A DNA stretch of 64,000 nt from Tubiluchus corallicola (Eukaryota; Priapulida; Priapulimorpha; Priapulimorphida; Tubiluchidae). Location: positions 228,259-292,258 of the forward strand of contig JAQGDQ010000216.1 of assembly GCA_030141605.1 (NCBI GenBank), in the 5' to 3' direction. Positions 42,718 to 52,328 of this stretch are shown here, one piece after another. How positions within the stretch are numbered: the first letter of the stretch is position 1; each line of letters begins with the position of its first letter. The notes below the pieces were generated by a model. That model was not told the origin of the DNA, made no database searches, and saw only the letters and a list, made by a program, of their open reading frames with translations. Made by a program: the position numbers and the translations under genes.

Positions 42718-44754
42718 TTATATAGAATTACTACCTATACTCGCGTACTTCTCCACATCTAAATCGTTCACCTGTAGATCTTCCCCCGCAAACTCTGCCA
42801 CTGCACTATCCCCGCCTATCCTCCCAATACTTTTCGAATGTGGTAAACTTGCAAGATCTGAAAGTACCATCTTGCTCTCCTTCGCCATCTTATCAAACCT
42901 GGCATTATACGCCAGCTGCTCTCTATATCTTCTTTCGTCATGCTCGGTCCATTCAGCTTTGGCGCGGTTGAACCTCCTGACTCTCTCACAACAATCTATC
43001 AGCTTCCCTTTTTGATACAGATATACCTTGGGAACACTGCCATCTTTGCTTGGCAACCAATAGGCAGTGACCTTTGTATTATTTGACGACAACCTCTTCA
43101 GAACTTCGGGTGCAGACAACATGTACTTCTCGTAATTAACTGTGCAGTAGCTGCTGCGTCTTATGCTTGTATCGCGGCTCTCCCCAAAATGATACGCCAC
43201 CACAGAATCGTTATAAACCGGAAGGTTTGGATTTAGATTGTCGAAAAATACCTCCATCCTGCTCATCCCCAGGTACCGCTTTTTATTTGGATGAAGCTCG
43301 CTGTTATAAGCATTTATCGTAAGTACATCGTTGGCCACTATCTCCTCGAATGGCTCCAGCTTATACTTATAATTATCATTACTTTCGTCAAACACCCTCT
43401 TATTATCAACTATATTGGCAGACAACTTGCTATAGTGCCGCCCTGTCCTGCCTATCATATCTTTCTCTGTCCCATACTTCTTATTACGTATAAGCCTCTC
43501 GGCATACTTCTCCTGCGAATTGCCAGGCCTGCACCAGTGTATCTTTGGGAATATAGCACCCTCTTTAAATGCTCCCTCCCTGTAGTTGCCTACAAGGTGG
43601 TGCTCCACCTCCATTTCGAGCGGAAAGCCCACACCGTGCTCGTAGAGCCAGCCAAACATGCTTCTCATACACCCCTCCAGCAGCCCAGCATCCTTCCTCA
43701 AACTGTGCGCATGCCCGATTATCGCCCCGCTCAAAACATCAAAAGCATAATAGGCCTTTACCTTGTTGCCATTTGCTAGCCTGCTCCACATTATATCCCT
43801 GTCATCAATACTCACTTTACTCATTGAATAATGCGGTGCGTGACGATGTATATGCGGACGGTAGTTGTACCTGAAATATTCGTTGCTCTGCCTCTTTAAC
43901 TCCACCGCTATCTTGTTCGTATGTTTATGGTAATAGTTGGCAACAGTGGTTACGCTTATCACCACTGGCTTGCCATTTTTCCTGTAATCCTTGGGATCAA
44001 AATACTCGCCGCTCCTTCTGTCATACACCTCAAACTCACCTACCAAAAATAGACTGTAAAGCTCGTGAACACGCTCTATAAAAGGCTTTTGTGGCAAAGT
44101 GAAAAGCGATAAAAGCAAACGCTCTATCTTTGCATCCACCTTTCTATTGTTCTGGTTGCGGTACCCCTTATGTATAAAACAGACATAACCCTCCTTTTGG
44201 TACAACTTGGCTTTATCTCTCAGCCTTCTCTCGTTAGTAGGTAGCGAATGCCTGTATATGGATCTGTCTAGGGCGTTGACATATCCGCTTATCTGTTGCC
44301 ATACACTCGTTGTCTTTGCTCCCATTGCCCTTCTTCTATCTACTTTTTTGCCTGCCAGTTTTATCACAGCGTTCAATATCTCAGCATTGGCCCTGTACTC
44401 CCTCTGCCGATCAAAAGGTATAGTATCACTCCCGCCTGTATAATCTCGAAAACTATAATTTGCAAAAAACTCCCCCGCCTTTTCGTCCGGCTCTAGCAAT
44501 GTCGCGAAATATGACACCGTGCTCTCATCATAGGGATTGCCAAGCTGAGCCTCTATCTTCTCTTTAAACCTCGCCGGTATACTGTCATACACAACCCAAG
44601 CCCTCCGCCCGTTGCCACCTTTCATTAATCTGTCTATAATGCCTCGTTGTGTCAATGCTCTATAGTTATAAATAGTTATAATATTGCCATCTCCATACAG
44701 CCAATTAGCAGCTACGCACATTACACCTTTTATATATTGTAGTGGTTGATCCAT
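42718..44754 (-). CDS. Mu-like DDE transposase (MuA family)
   Basis: 678 residues from ATG 44754, which overlaps the stop of the Ner-like gene (TAATG); the frame is open upstream but that part overlaps the HTH gene. It has an N-terminal DNA-binding region (TIYNYRALTQRGIIDRLMKG), then the rve-type catalytic core KVSIDDRDIMW (about residue 313) with AYYAFDVLSGAIIGHAHS, EMEVEHHLVGNY (about 380) and NSQEKYAERL (about 410), and a MuA C-terminal beta-barrel with KVYLYQKGKLIDCCERV. It catalyses strand transfer for integration and replication of the phage. Confidence 0.85.
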   Translation of the reverse strand: MDQPLQYIKGVMCVAANWLYGDGNIITIYNYRALTQRGIIDRLMKGGNGRRAWVVYDSIPARFKEKIEAQLGNPYDESTVSYFATLLEPDEKAGEFFANYSFRDYTGGSDTIPFDRQREYRANAEILNAVIKLAGKKVDRRRAMGAKTTSVWQQISGYVNALDRSIYRHSLPTNERRLRDKAKLYQKEGYVCFIHKGYRNQNNRKVDAKIERLLLSLFTLPQKPFIERVHELYSLFLVGEFEVYDRRSGEYFDPKDYRKNGKPVVISVTTVANYYHKHTNKIAVELKRQSNEYFRYNYRPHIHRHAPHYSMSKVSIDDRDIMWSRLANGNKVKAYYAFDVLSGAIIGHAHSLRKDAGLLEGCMRSMFGWLYEHGVGFPLEMEVEHHLVGNYREGAFKEGAIFPKIHWCRPGNSQEKYAERLIRNKKYGTEKDMIGRTGRHYSKLSANIVDNKRVFDESNDNYKYKLEPFEEIVANDVLTINAYNSELHPNKKRYLGMSRMEVFFDNLNPNLPVYNDSVVAYHFGESRDTSIRRSSYCTVNYEKYMLSAPEVLKRLSSNNTKVTAYWLPSKDGSVPKVYLYQKGKLIDCCERVRRFNRAKAEWTEHDERRYREQLAYNARFDKMAKESKMVLSDLASLPHSKSIGRIGGDSAVAEFAGEDLQVNDLDVEKYASIGSNSI

Positions 44755-44939
44755 TAACCTATGTGATCCCTTACTACTTTTACTGCCTGCTGCTCCCGAC
44801 ACTTTACGATGTGTCGATAAACCCTCATTACTCTCTCATTTGACTTGTTCCCATTTATAACAGCACTTACATAACCCAAACTATAACCTGTGGCTTGAGC
44901 TATCGCACCTACATCGCCTTTTTTTAGTCCTGATTTCAT
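44754..44939 (-). CDS. Ner/Cro-like HTH protein
   Basis: A 61-residue protein dominated by a helix-turn-helix (GDVGAIAQATGYSLGYVSAV, about residues 8-30). It sits directly in front of the transposase, the position of Ner in Mu, and overlaps it by one base. Probably a negative regulator of the early promoter. It is divergent from the XRE repressor at 45153. Confidence 0.65.
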   Translation of the reverse strand: MKSGLKKGDVGAIAQATGYSLGYVSAVINGNKSNERVMRVYRHIVKCREQQAVKVVRDHIG

Positions 44940-45152
44940 TTTTTTTTTATATTATTTACTTAAATTTGTTCGTTTGGCCTTAAAAAAAAATAAGAGACTT
45001 TTGTTTGTTGCTACTGCCTTGCGGCCTATTTTTTTTTGCGCGTTTAGATCAAAAATCAACAAAAATGAGTCTTTTTAAAAATTAAAGAAGTAAATATATT
45101 AGAGTAATTTCTAAAATACAAATAAAAAATTAGATTTTTTTCAAAATATTTT
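44940..45152. promoter_or_regulatory. Divergent early/repressor promoter region
   Basis: 213 bases of very AT-rich DNA between the Ner-like gene (leftward) and the repressor (rightward). It should hold the early promoter, the repressor promoter and operators. It contains TTTTTTTT runs and a short GCGCG island at about 45038. No clear dyad operator was recognised by eye. Confidence 0.5.
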
Positions 45153-45671
45153 ATGAAAACATCCGAAAGAATCCTGCAGTTTATTGATGATCAAAATATC
45201 ACAAAAACAGAAGTTTATAATAAAACCGGAATTTCAAATGGTGCTCTGGATAAAAAAAGCAATCTCAGAAGTGATAACTTAGAAAAGATTCTACTTTTTT
45301 ACAACATTAATCCCGAATGGTTATTAACAGGGCGTGGTGAAATGTTGAAAAGCTGTGAAAAAAACTACTTGATAGATTTGCGGGACATATTTAAACTTGA
45401 TGACATTTCACAAAACAAAGCCACCTTAACTAAATTGAAAAAAAAAATTACCCAATACATCACTAATAATTATAATGTTGATGGCAATAACAATATTGTT
45501 GACGCTATAATAAGTGATGGAGCTACTGTGTATCAAAAATCTAATACCAACAACTCAACAGACACCAGCTTACAAAAAGAAGTAAAGCTCAAAAATGAGC
45601 TAATAGAGCAGTTGCAAGCGCAATTGAAAGACAAAGACACTATAATTGAACTGCTCGCAAAAAAAACCTAA
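45153..45671 (+). CDS. XRE-family phage repressor
   Basis: A 172-residue protein. An N-terminal helix-turn-helix (SERILQFIDDQNITKTEVYN, then KTGISNGALDK) is followed by the common Bacteroidota ending ILLFYNINPEWLLTGRGEML. The C-terminal half has a TNTNNSTDTSLQK linker and a coiled coil KLKNELIEQLQAQLKDKD for dimerisation. There is no LexA-type peptidase domain. It is transcribed away from the early operon toward the phage end and should maintain lysogeny. Confidence 0.7.
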   Translation: MKTSERILQFIDDQNITKTEVYNKTGISNGALDKKSNLRSDNLEKILLFYNINPEWLLTGRGEMLKSCEKNYLIDLRDIFKLDDISQNKATLTKLKKKITQYITNNYNVDGNNNIVDAIISDGATVYQKSNTNNSTDTSLQKEVKLKNELIEQLQAQLKDKDTIIELLAKKT

Positions 45672-46332
45672 CTCTCCCTCTACACACATACGAATTGTGC
45701 ACTGATATATTAATGACTTGTGGTAAAAACCATAAGCCACTAATAGACAGGCATATCTTTAACACACAGTTTTTAAAGCTTTTCCCTTGTGTCGCTTTGA
45801 GCAATTATAAGGCTAAAAAAAGGCTTTAAACAGTGTTTTTATGTCGTTTTCAAGTGGTTTAAAGCCCCTTTTTTGTGGTCAAATGTGTATCCAACTGTAT
45901 ATCCAACTGTATACCCAACTATTTTTTAGACTGTTTTTTTGCATAAAAAAAGGGGGCTTTTTACCCCCTGTATAGGCTGTTTTTTGCCTGTATATTACCG
46001 TGTGTCATTGCTGTTATATCTATGTTTTAAGGCTTATTAGGCTGTTTGTATGGCTTATATTAGCATATAGGTAGGTTCTGTTACATATCTGCTTTAAAAA
46101 TTAGTGGTAAAATAGCATAAATGTACATTTCGTTTTGCTGGGCTTGTTTTTATATATAGGCTGTATCCCTTATAAACAGTGGTTTTTGCTGCTGTTTTGT
46201 TATTTGCTTATATGTACGTTTTGTTTTGTCCCTTATACTAAATCCCTCATTTATGTCGATAAGGGGTGGTTTATTGTTGACCTTTTTCTCAATATTGACC
46301 AATATATTTCACTTTGTAGAGATATAGTTGCG
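45672..46332. other. Phage-end region without genes; repeated GGCTGT motifs
   Basis: 661 bases with no supported ORF. It has repeated motifs: TAGGCTGTTTTTTGCCTGTAT (about 45973), TTAGGCTGTTTGTATGGCTT (about 46037), ATAGGCTGTATCCCTTATA (about 46157), ACTGTATATCCAACTGTATA (about 45893) and ATGTAC.TTT.GTTTTG at 46121 and 46213. These are plausible transposase-binding sites at the phage left end. A mobile ORF-less ATG at 46135 is not considered coding. Confidence 0.5.
45943..45968 (-). terminator. Hairpin terminator at phage end (leftward)
   Basis: On the minus strand, AGGGGG stem, TAAAAAG loop, CCCCCT stem, then a T run. It would stop host transcription from lysO running into the prophage. Confidence 0.55.
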
Positions 46333-46932
46333 CTATTTGAGTAGGAGTGTGAGTAGGAATGGGGTAAAGATTGTTAGTACTATGCCACTGAAGATTGCTA
46401 TTATGGCATATTCCTTTCCTGAGTATTTAGTGATTATAGGCAAGGAGGTATCCATAGAGGTAGCCCCTCCCGATGCTATGATAGCAAATTTGCCAAAAAA
46501 TCTGATAAGCAAAGGTGCAGCAATAAGTGTAATAACCTCTCGCATAATATTGGACAGGAGTGCTATTATGCCTAGCGCTTCGCTATGCATACTGCTAATC
46601 AAGACGCTTGATAAGCTGTACCATCCAAAGCCACTTCCTACTATTACAGCCTCAAGAAGAGATGTGTTTGGTAACAGGAGAGAGGCCAGTGCTGTTCCTG
46701 CCAGTGTTCCAATTACTATTCCGGGAGGGATCAAAAATATTCTCAGATTCATAGAAAGGATTAGTTTAAATGATTTTCTATCGGCACCTATGCCTACGCC
46801 TACCAAGTACATCAGGGCGTATAGAGCGTAATTGCTATATCCTCCTTCTACAATGAAACAGGGCAGTATGTTGCAAAGCCCTAAGGCAATGCCTAGCATA
46901 AAAAGTATTAATATGGTGATGCTATTTTTCAA
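46333..46932 (-). CDS. LysO-family exporter, C-terminal half
   Basis: A 199-residue membrane protein with about six hydrophobic helices. Motifs LVGVGIGADRKSFKLIL, GSGFGWYSLSSVLIS and LLSNIMREVITLIAAPLL are typical of LysO/DUF340 lysine exporters. Bacteroidota often encode the short and long parts as separate genes, as seen here. It is transcribed leftward after the short half with a 121-base gap. Its stop codon lies at the edge of the prophage. Confidence 0.75.
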   Translation of the reverse strand: MKNSITILILFMLGIALGLCNILPCFIVEGGYSNYALYALMYLVGVGIGADRKSFKLILSMNLRIFLIPPGIVIGTLAGTALASLLLPNTSLLEAVIVGSGFGWYSLSSVLISSMHSEALGIIALLSNIMREVITLIAAPLLIRFFGKFAIIASGGATSMDTSLPIITKYSGKEYAIIAIFSGIVLTIFTPFLLTLLLK

Positions 46933-47053
46933 TTTTCTGTTTCTAATATTTATGGTTTTGCTTTAAAAATATGGATAAACTTATGATTAGTGAGATTGAG
47001 AGCAGTTTTTATCGCAATGAGTAATCAGGAGATGGCAGTATGCAGGGTTACAG

Positions 47054-47326
47054 TCATTTAAAATGGAAGAAGTATCTGTAAATCAGCCAGCAGATAAAAA
47101 TACTACCGGCAATAGCACCTATTGTTATGGTAAGTGCTTCTATTCCAATTGTTTTTATGTTAGACATGATATGCTTGTTTACTCCTACAGAGATGCCTAG
47201 TAGAAAAAGGAGAAGAAAGATAGCAGTAGAGCTTAGTATTTTGGATATTCTGATTGTTGCGTTTTGCTTGCGAAGCAAGGCGCCTGTTAGTATTCCTGCT
47301 ATAATGAGAATGAGCACAGTAGTCAT
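47054..47326 (-). CDS. LysO-family exporter, N-terminal half
   Basis: A 90-residue membrane protein with three hydrophobic helices (VLILIIAGILTGALL, LSSTAIFLLLFLLGISVGVN, ALTITIGAIAGSIFICWLI). It matches the N-terminal LysO unit, which pairs with the 199-residue partner downstream to make the transporter. Its start is 33 bases from the left end of the IS element, so the IS has replaced or displaced its native promoter region. Confidence 0.7.
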   Translation of the reverse strand: MTTVLILIIAGILTGALLRKQNATIRISKILSSTAIFLLLFLLGISVGVNKHIMSNIKTIGIEALTITIGAIAGSIFICWLIYRYFFHFK

Positions 47327-47358
47327 ATTTACTTGATTTTTTTAAGTTTTATGCTATA

Positions 47359-48714
47359 CAATAGTTCGTTAAACATTTACATAAATATCTGACAATCAAT
47401 AAAATAAATATTGAAAAAATTAGGATAATCCCCTGATAATCAGTATCTTAAAGTTGTTTTTGACCGACAATTTTAGACATGATTATCAAGGAAATATCAA
47501 GATATAAAGATCAGGTAAAAATGATTTTAAACCAAATGGAAGGAATAAATAAGTGGCAATTCGATTTTATGCTAGACATCTTCGGACTATTTCTTAGTAT
47601 CAAAGGAAAGATGAACTTTCTTCAATTTGGTAGATATGGAAATCACTGTGAGCAACGTTATAGATATCAATTTGAAAAAGGGTTTGATTTTATGACTTTT
47701 AACAAAGAGTCGGTAATCCATTACGCAAGCAACCATCAAGCCATAGCCTTTGATCCAAGCTATATAAGCAAGTCAGGAAAGCATACATCTGGGGCTGGTT
47801 ACTTTTGGTCAGGATGTGCCGGCAAAACAAAATGGGGCTTAGAGATTGCAGGAATAGTAGCCGTTGATATTGATAATCATACAGCTTTTCATTTAGAAGC
47901 TATTCAAACCCCTAATAATCTTGAAGCAGAAAGTCTGGTTGATCATTACGCAAATGTTTTGATTCAACGCAAGGACAATCTGTTATGTGTATCAAAATAC
48001 GTTTTGGCAGATGCCTATTTTTCAAAGAATAAGTTTGTAACCAAGCTTTGCGAAAATGGATTTGAAGTGATTAGTCGCCTGAGAGATGATGCTAACTTAC
48101 AATACAAATTTTATGGTCAGCAAAAAGCTGGTAGAGGAAGACCTAGAAAATATGAAGGAAAGATTGACTTTGATAATTTAAAATCAAAATATTTTGAATG
48201 CTTTGAGCAAAACGAAAAATGCAAAATATACGGAGCAACAGTTTATGCAAAATCATTAAAACGAGATGTTAATCTTGTTGTTGTTTTTACAAAAGGAACA
48301 TCCCGAAAGTGGTCTCACAAGTTATACTTCTCTACTGATTTGCAAATGAAAGCCGAGACGATTCTTGAATATTATCAAGCCAGATTCCAGATTGAGTTCA
48401 TTTACAGAGATGCAAAACAATATACCGGATTGAAAGACTGTCAGGCAAGAAGTGAAAATAAATTACATTTTCATTTTAATGCGTCTCTTACTGCAGTCAA
48501 TTTGGCCAAGATTAACCACTGGTTAGCTATACCAAAAATCAATAGAAATGCTTTTTCTATGGCCGATATAAAAACAATGTATCACAATGAATTACTGCTA
48601 AATAGATTTTTTAGCGTGTTCGCGGTGAGACCAAACTTAACCAAAAATAAATCCAAAATCAGAGAATTAATAACTTACGGCACTATCGCTGCATGATTAT
48701 TTAACGAACTATTG
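47359..48714 (+). mobile_element. Complete IS4-like insertion sequence (1356 bp) with 5-bp target duplication
   Basis: Terminal inverted repeats CAATAGTTCGTTAAA (left end 47359) and TTTAACGAACTATTG (right end 48714) enclose one transposase gene. The 5-bp CTATA is directly repeated at 47354-47358 and 48715-48719. The ends and gene are intact, indicating a recent insertion. Confidence 0.85.
47479..48696 (+). CDS. IS4-superfamily DDE transposase
   Basis: A 405-residue transposase. Catalytic motifs: HQAIAFDPSYISKSGKHT (first Asp, about residue 92), KYVLADAYFSKNKFV (second Asp, about 178), and FQIEFIYRDAKQYTGLKD (the Y-R-E/K-type signature with Glu, about 305), followed by CQARSENKLHFHFNASL. The first 120 bases of the IS are noncoding leader. 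The gene is full length and probably active. The exact IS family subgroup was not determined. Confidence 0.8.
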   Translation: MIIKEISRYKDQVKMILNQMEGINKWQFDFMLDIFGLFLSIKGKMNFLQFGRYGNHCEQRYRYQFEKGFDFMTFNKESVIHYASNHQAIAFDPSYISKSGKHTSGAGYFWSGCAGKTKWGLEIAGIVAVDIDNHTAFHLEAIQTPNNLEAESLVDHYANVLIQRKDNLLCVSKYVLADAYFSKNKFVTKLCENGFEVISRLRDDANLQYKFYGQQKAGRGRPRKYEGKIDFDNLKSKYFECFEQNEKCKIYGATVYAKSLKRDVNLVVVFTKGTSRKWSHKLYFSTDLQMKAETILEYYQARFQIEFIYRDAKQYTGLKDCQARSENKLHFHFNASLTAVNLAKINHWLAIPKINRNAFSMADIKTMYHNELLLNRFFSVFAVRPNLTKNKSKIRELITYGTIAA

Positions 48715-48845
48715 CTATAAAGATATTAATAAATATATTCCAAATATTGTGCTGTTTTGTGTGTAGGTCTAAAAGGTTATATAGTGAGGGTGGTGTGTCA
48801 GTAAATATGGTAGTTGTTGATAATTTTATTTTGTGAGACCTGCCT

Positions 48846-48965
48846 TTGCATCCCTCATTTTTATTAACATTTTTGCCGAGCTCTCTTCATTTATCAGCAA
48901 GCTATAGTTTTTCATCGGGTTTTTTCTCAGTCTGGACTAAAATCTCTTGCTTTGCAAAGGCTTCA
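48846..48965. repeat. Dispersed intergenic repeat, copy C
   Basis: From TGCATCCCTCATTTTTATTAA to CTTTGCAAAGGCTTC. It shares the ordered landmarks of copies B and D (TCATTTATCAGCAAGCT, TTCATCGGGTTTTTTCTCA, CT..ACTAAAATCTCTTGC). It lies between the IS and the aconitase gene; the remainder of this 385-bp gap shows nothing else. Confidence 0.5.
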
Positions 48966-49081
48966 TTGTTCTGGAAATTAGTAGTGAGCTTAAGTGTCTG
49001 CTTTAAGTTGCTTGTTTATTTTTTGCAGCCTTATATTAATTTCATTATTATTGTTAGTAATTGCAAAAAATATAAAGGGTT

Positions 49082-51358
49082 ATGACATACGATATTGAGG
49101 TAATTCAGCGGATATATAGTGAGATGTCTCAAAAGGTTGATGCTGCGCGTAGTTTGCTGGGCAGGCCACTAACGTTGAGTGAAAAGATACTTTATTCACA
49201 TTTTCATGGCAACTGTCCCCGGAGTCCATTTGTGAGGGGTGAGTCATATGTAAATTTTATTCCAGATCGTGTTGCGATGCAGGATGCGACTGCCCAGATG
49301 GCTTTATTACAGTTTATGCAGGCAGGGAAGGCGCAGGTGTCTGTACCTTCTACTGTTCATTGTGACCATTTAATTTTGGCAAAAGATGGTGCTGAGAAGG
49401 ATTTATCATCAGCCAATGAATCCAATATGGAGGTTTATGATTTTTTGTCGTCTGTGTCAAAAAAATATGGGATAGGATTTTGGAAGCCTGGTGCAGGAAT
49501 TATCCACCAGGTTGTGTTTGAGAATTATGCTTTTCCGGGTGGGATGATGATTGGGACAGATTCGCACACTCCAAATGCGGGAGGGATGGGAATGGTAGCT
49601 ATTGGTGTTGGAGGAGCCGATGCGGTGGATGTAATGGTAGGGTTGCCGTGGGAGTTAAAGTTTCCTAAGCTGATAGGAGTGAGCTTATCCGGCAGGCTTA
49701 GTGGGTGGGCATCGCCGAAGGATGTTATATTAAAGGTGGCAGGGTTGTTATCTGTAAAAGGAGGTACCGGCTGTATAGTAGAGTACTTTGGTGAGGGTGC
49801 GGAGTCGATATCTGCAACAGGAAAAGGTACAATCTGTAACATGGGGGCTGAGATTGGCGCGACGACTTCTAATTTTCCTTATGATGAGAGTATGTATAGG
49901 TATCTTGAGTCTACAGGTAGGCGTGATATTGCAGAAATGGCAGAAAAAATCAAAGGGTGCCTGAGAGCGGATAAAGATGTTTATGATAATCCTGGGAAGT
50001 ATTATGATAAGGTTATTGAGATAGATTTATCGGAGCTTGAAGCTCATATAAATGGTCCGTTTACTCCCGACTTGGCAACACCTGTGTCTCAATTTGAGAA
50101 AACGGCGCGAGAGAATGGCTGGCCTCTAAAAATAGATGCAGGGCTTATTGGGTCTTGCACCAATTCATCTTATGAGGATATAGGCAGGGCTGCTTTTGTT
50201 GCGAAACAGGCAGTGGAAATGAAGCTTAAAGCTAAGGCACAGTTTACTATTACTCCCGGTTCGGAGCAGGTGAGATATACTGTTGAGCGGGATGGCTTTC
50301 TTAGTGCACTTACTGATATTGGAGGAACAGTGCTGGCGAATGCTTGTGGTCCATGTATAGGTCAGTGGAAGAGGCATAATGCAGAGAGCCTTCGGGAAAA
50401 TTCTATTATGACATCATTTAACCGGAACTTTTCGAAAAGAAATGATGGGAATCCAAATACGCACAGTTTTGTTGCTTCTCCTGAGATTGTAACTGCTTTT
50501 TCTATTGCAGGTACTTTATGCTTCAATCCTGTTACTGATTTTTTGGTGAATGAAGATGGAGAAAAGGTGAAGCTGGATGAGCCTCTTGCCAACAGTTTGC
50601 CAGAGAAAGGTTTCGAAGTAGAAGATAGCGGGTTTGTCCCACCTTCTAAGGTTTTGCAGGATACAAAAGTGGTTATAGATCCTAAGTCGGATAGGTTGCA
50701 GGTTTTGGAGCCTTTCAATGAGTGGGAAGGGAAAGATCTTACCGGCATGAGGGTGCTTATAAAAGCGAGGGGTAAGTGTACAACAGATCATATATCAATG
50801 GCCGGAGACTGGTTGAAGTTTAGAGGGCACCTTGATAACATATCGAATAATATGCTTATTGGTGCGATTAATGACTTCAATGCAAAAGCCAATTGTGTGA
50901 AGAATCAACTTACATCAGACTATGGAGAGGTACCTGCTGTAGCCAGAGCATATAAGAGTGCCGGAGTTGGGTCTGTGGTAGTAGGTGATGAAAACTATGG
51001 AGAGGGTTCGTCAAGAGAGCATGCTGCAATGGAGCCTCGACATCTGGGTGTCAGGGCTGTTATAGTACGCTCATTTGCACGTATTCATGAAACAAATTTG
51101 AAAAAGCAGGGAGTTTTGGCATTGGTTTTTAAAGATCCTGATGATTACCTAAAAGTTCTTGAAGATGATATAGTTGACATCATAGGCCTTGAAAAGTTCA
51201 CCCCAACTGCTTCTTTGTATATGAAGCTGGTTCATGAAGATGGGACTATTGATAAGTTTGAGGTGCTACATACTTATAATCAAGCTCAGGTAGAGTGGTT
51301 TAAGGCTGGCTCATGCCTTAATTTTATAAAGAGAGAGCAAGTAGATTGCAGGCTTTAG
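49082..51358 (+). CDS. acnA: Aconitate hydratase (mitochondrial-type aconitase)
   Basis: A 758-residue TCA-cycle enzyme isomerising citrate and isocitrate through a [4Fe-4S] cluster. Cluster cysteines are in [13 protein letters not shown] (about residue 359) and [11 protein letters not shown] (about 422 and 425), the exact spacing of mitochondrial aconitase. [20 protein letters not shown] (about 160) and [19 protein letters not shown] (about 640) carry active-site residues. Length matches the family. It is followed by miaA after 36 bases; no other TCA gene is adjacent in the window. Confidence 0.93.
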   Translation: MTYDIEVIQRIYSEMSQKVDAARSLLGRPLTLSEKILYSHFHGNCPRSPFVRGESYVNFIPDRVAMQDATAQMALLQFMQAGKAQVSVPSTVHCDHLILAKDGAEKDLSSANESNMEVYDFLSSVSKKYGIGFWKPGAGIIHQVVFENYAFPGGMMIGTDSHTPNAGGMGMVAIGVGGADAVDVMVGLPWELKFPKLIGVSLSGRLSGWASPKDVILKVAGLLSVKGGTGCIVEYFGEGAESISATGKGTICNMGAEIGATTSNFPYDESMYRYLESTGRRDIAEMAEKIKGCLRADKDVYDNPGKYYDKVIEIDLSELEAHINGPFTPDLATPVSQFEKTARENGWPLKIDAGLIGSCTNSSYEDIGRAAFVAKQAVEMKLKAKAQFTITPGSEQVRYTVERDGFLSALTDIGGTVLANACGPCIGQWKRHNAESLRENSIMTSFNRNFSKRNDGNPNTHSFVASPEIVTAFSIAGTLCFNPVTDFLVNEDGEKVKLDEPLANSLPEKGFEVEDSGFVPPSKVLQDTKVVIDPKSDRLQVLEPFNEWEGKDLTGMRVLIKARGKCTTDHISMAGDWLKFRGHLDNISNNMLIGAINDFNAKANCVKNQLTSDYGEVPAVARAYKSAGVGSVVVGDENYGEGSSREHAAMEPRHLGVRAVIVRSFARIHETNLKKQGVLALVFKDPDDYLKVLEDDIVDIIGLEKFTPTASLYMKLVHEDGTIDKFEVLHTYNQAQVEWFKAGSCLNFIKREQVDCRL

Positions 51359-51394
51359 AATCACTACAGAGCTGTTTAGGGGTAAAGTGTGATA

Positions 51395-52300
51395 ATGTCA
51401 AATACTCTTATAGTTTTAACAGGCCCCACAGGAGTGGGAAAAACAGAGTTGAGTGTTAGAATAGCTTCTTATTTTAATACTGAGATTATTTCGTGCGATT
51501 CTAGGCAACTGTACAGAGAGATGAGAATAGGAACAGCTGTACCAAGTGATGATATTCTAAATTCTATACCGCATCATTTTATACAATATCTTCGGGTAAA
51601 AGAGGAGTACAATGCCGGGATGTTTGAGCTTGATGTCATTGCAAAACTCAACGTTCTTTTTAAGAGCTATAGGCAAGTTTTAATGACAGGAGGTTCGATG
51701 ATGTATATAGATGCTGTGTGTAAAGGTATTGACCTGCTTCCTGCAATAAGCCCGGAGCTTCGAAAGCAGCTTTTGTCTCTGTATGATGCTGAGGGCATAG
51801 AAGGGATAAGAATGCAACTCAGGCGCCTGGATCCTGATTATTATGAGGTTGTGGATCTTAGGAATCATAAGCGTATTTTACATGCCCTTGAGGTATGTTT
51901 TATGGCGGGGAAACCCTATTCTTCATTTCTTACAGGAAAAAAGAAGGAGCAGGATTTTGATATTGTTAAAGTATGCCTAAACCGTGATAGAGGTGAGTTG
52001 TATGAAAGGATTAATGAGAGAGTGGATAAAATGGTTGCAGATGGTTTGGTAGATGAAGTTAGGTTGTTAATGCCGTTTAAGGGGTTACAGGCGTTGAATA
52101 GTGTAGGTTACAGGGAGATATTTTCATATTTTGAAGGAGAGATATCACTTGATGAGGCTATAGAAAAGATTAAAGCAAATTCCAGGAAGTATGCTAGAAA
52201 GCAGCTTACCTGGTTAAAACGGGATAAAGAGTACAAATGGTTTCACCCCAATGATTTCAATGATATAATATCTTTTATTGAGCAAAGTTGTGCCGACTAG
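51395..52300 (+). CDS. miaA: tRNA dimethylallyltransferase MiaA
   Basis: A 301-residue enzyme that adds dimethylallyl to A37 of tRNAs reading UNN codons. P-loop GPTGVGKTELS (residues 8-18), then SCDSRQLYREMRIGTAVPS (about 34), VLMTGGSMMYIDAVCKG (about 92) and ALNSVGYREIFSYFEGE near the C terminus are diagnostic. The ATG at 51395 is preferred over a GTG at 51389. It follows aconitase by 36 bases. Confidence 0.93.
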   Translation: MSNTLIVLTGPTGVGKTELSVRIASYFNTEIISCDSRQLYREMRIGTAVPSDDILNSIPHHFIQYLRVKEEYNAGMFELDVIAKLNVLFKSYRQVLMTGGSMMYIDAVCKGIDLLPAISPELRKQLLSLYDAEGIEGIRMQLRRLDPDYYEVVDLRNHKRILHALEVCFMAGKPYSSFLTGKKKEQDFDIVKVCLNRDRGELYERINERVDKMVADGLVDEVRLLMPFKGLQALNSVGYREIFSYFEGEISLDEAIEKIKANSRKYARKQLTWLKRDKEYKWFHPNDFNDIISFIEQSCAD

Positions 52301-52328
52301 AGTAGGATTGAATGGTATGGGTAGTGAT

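Larger units (their letters stand above)
5932..46332. mobile_element. Mu-like transposable prophage (about 40 kb) with cargo lipoprotein array
   Basis: The region has the complete gene set of a Mu-like Bacteroidota phage: DDE transposase (MuA-like), MuB-like ATPase, GemA-like, DUF3164, repressor, terminase, DUF935-type portal, MuF, virion morphogenesis protein, capsid/protease, DUF2586 sheath, baseplate, fibres and lysis genes. It is bounded on the left by dnaB (stop at 5931) and on the right by the 3' end of lysO (stop at 46333), two convergent host genes. The exact ends could not be fixed: no TG...CA pair with a matching 5-6 bp duplication was found by eye. Repeated TAGGCTGT motifs at the right edge may be transposase-binding sites. 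Confidence 0.85.

Noticed and set aside
5932-46332. Exact prophage ends with TG...CA and a 5-6 bp target duplication
   Set aside because: Several TG starts (5938, 5951, 6024) and CA ends (46290-46312) were compared; no pair gave a matching flanking duplication, so no end was called.
46135-46344. A 69-codon plus-strand hydrophobic frame in the phage-end region
   Set aside because: It overlaps repeated motifs and the 3' end of lysO, has no similarity to known proteins and no ribosome-binding context.
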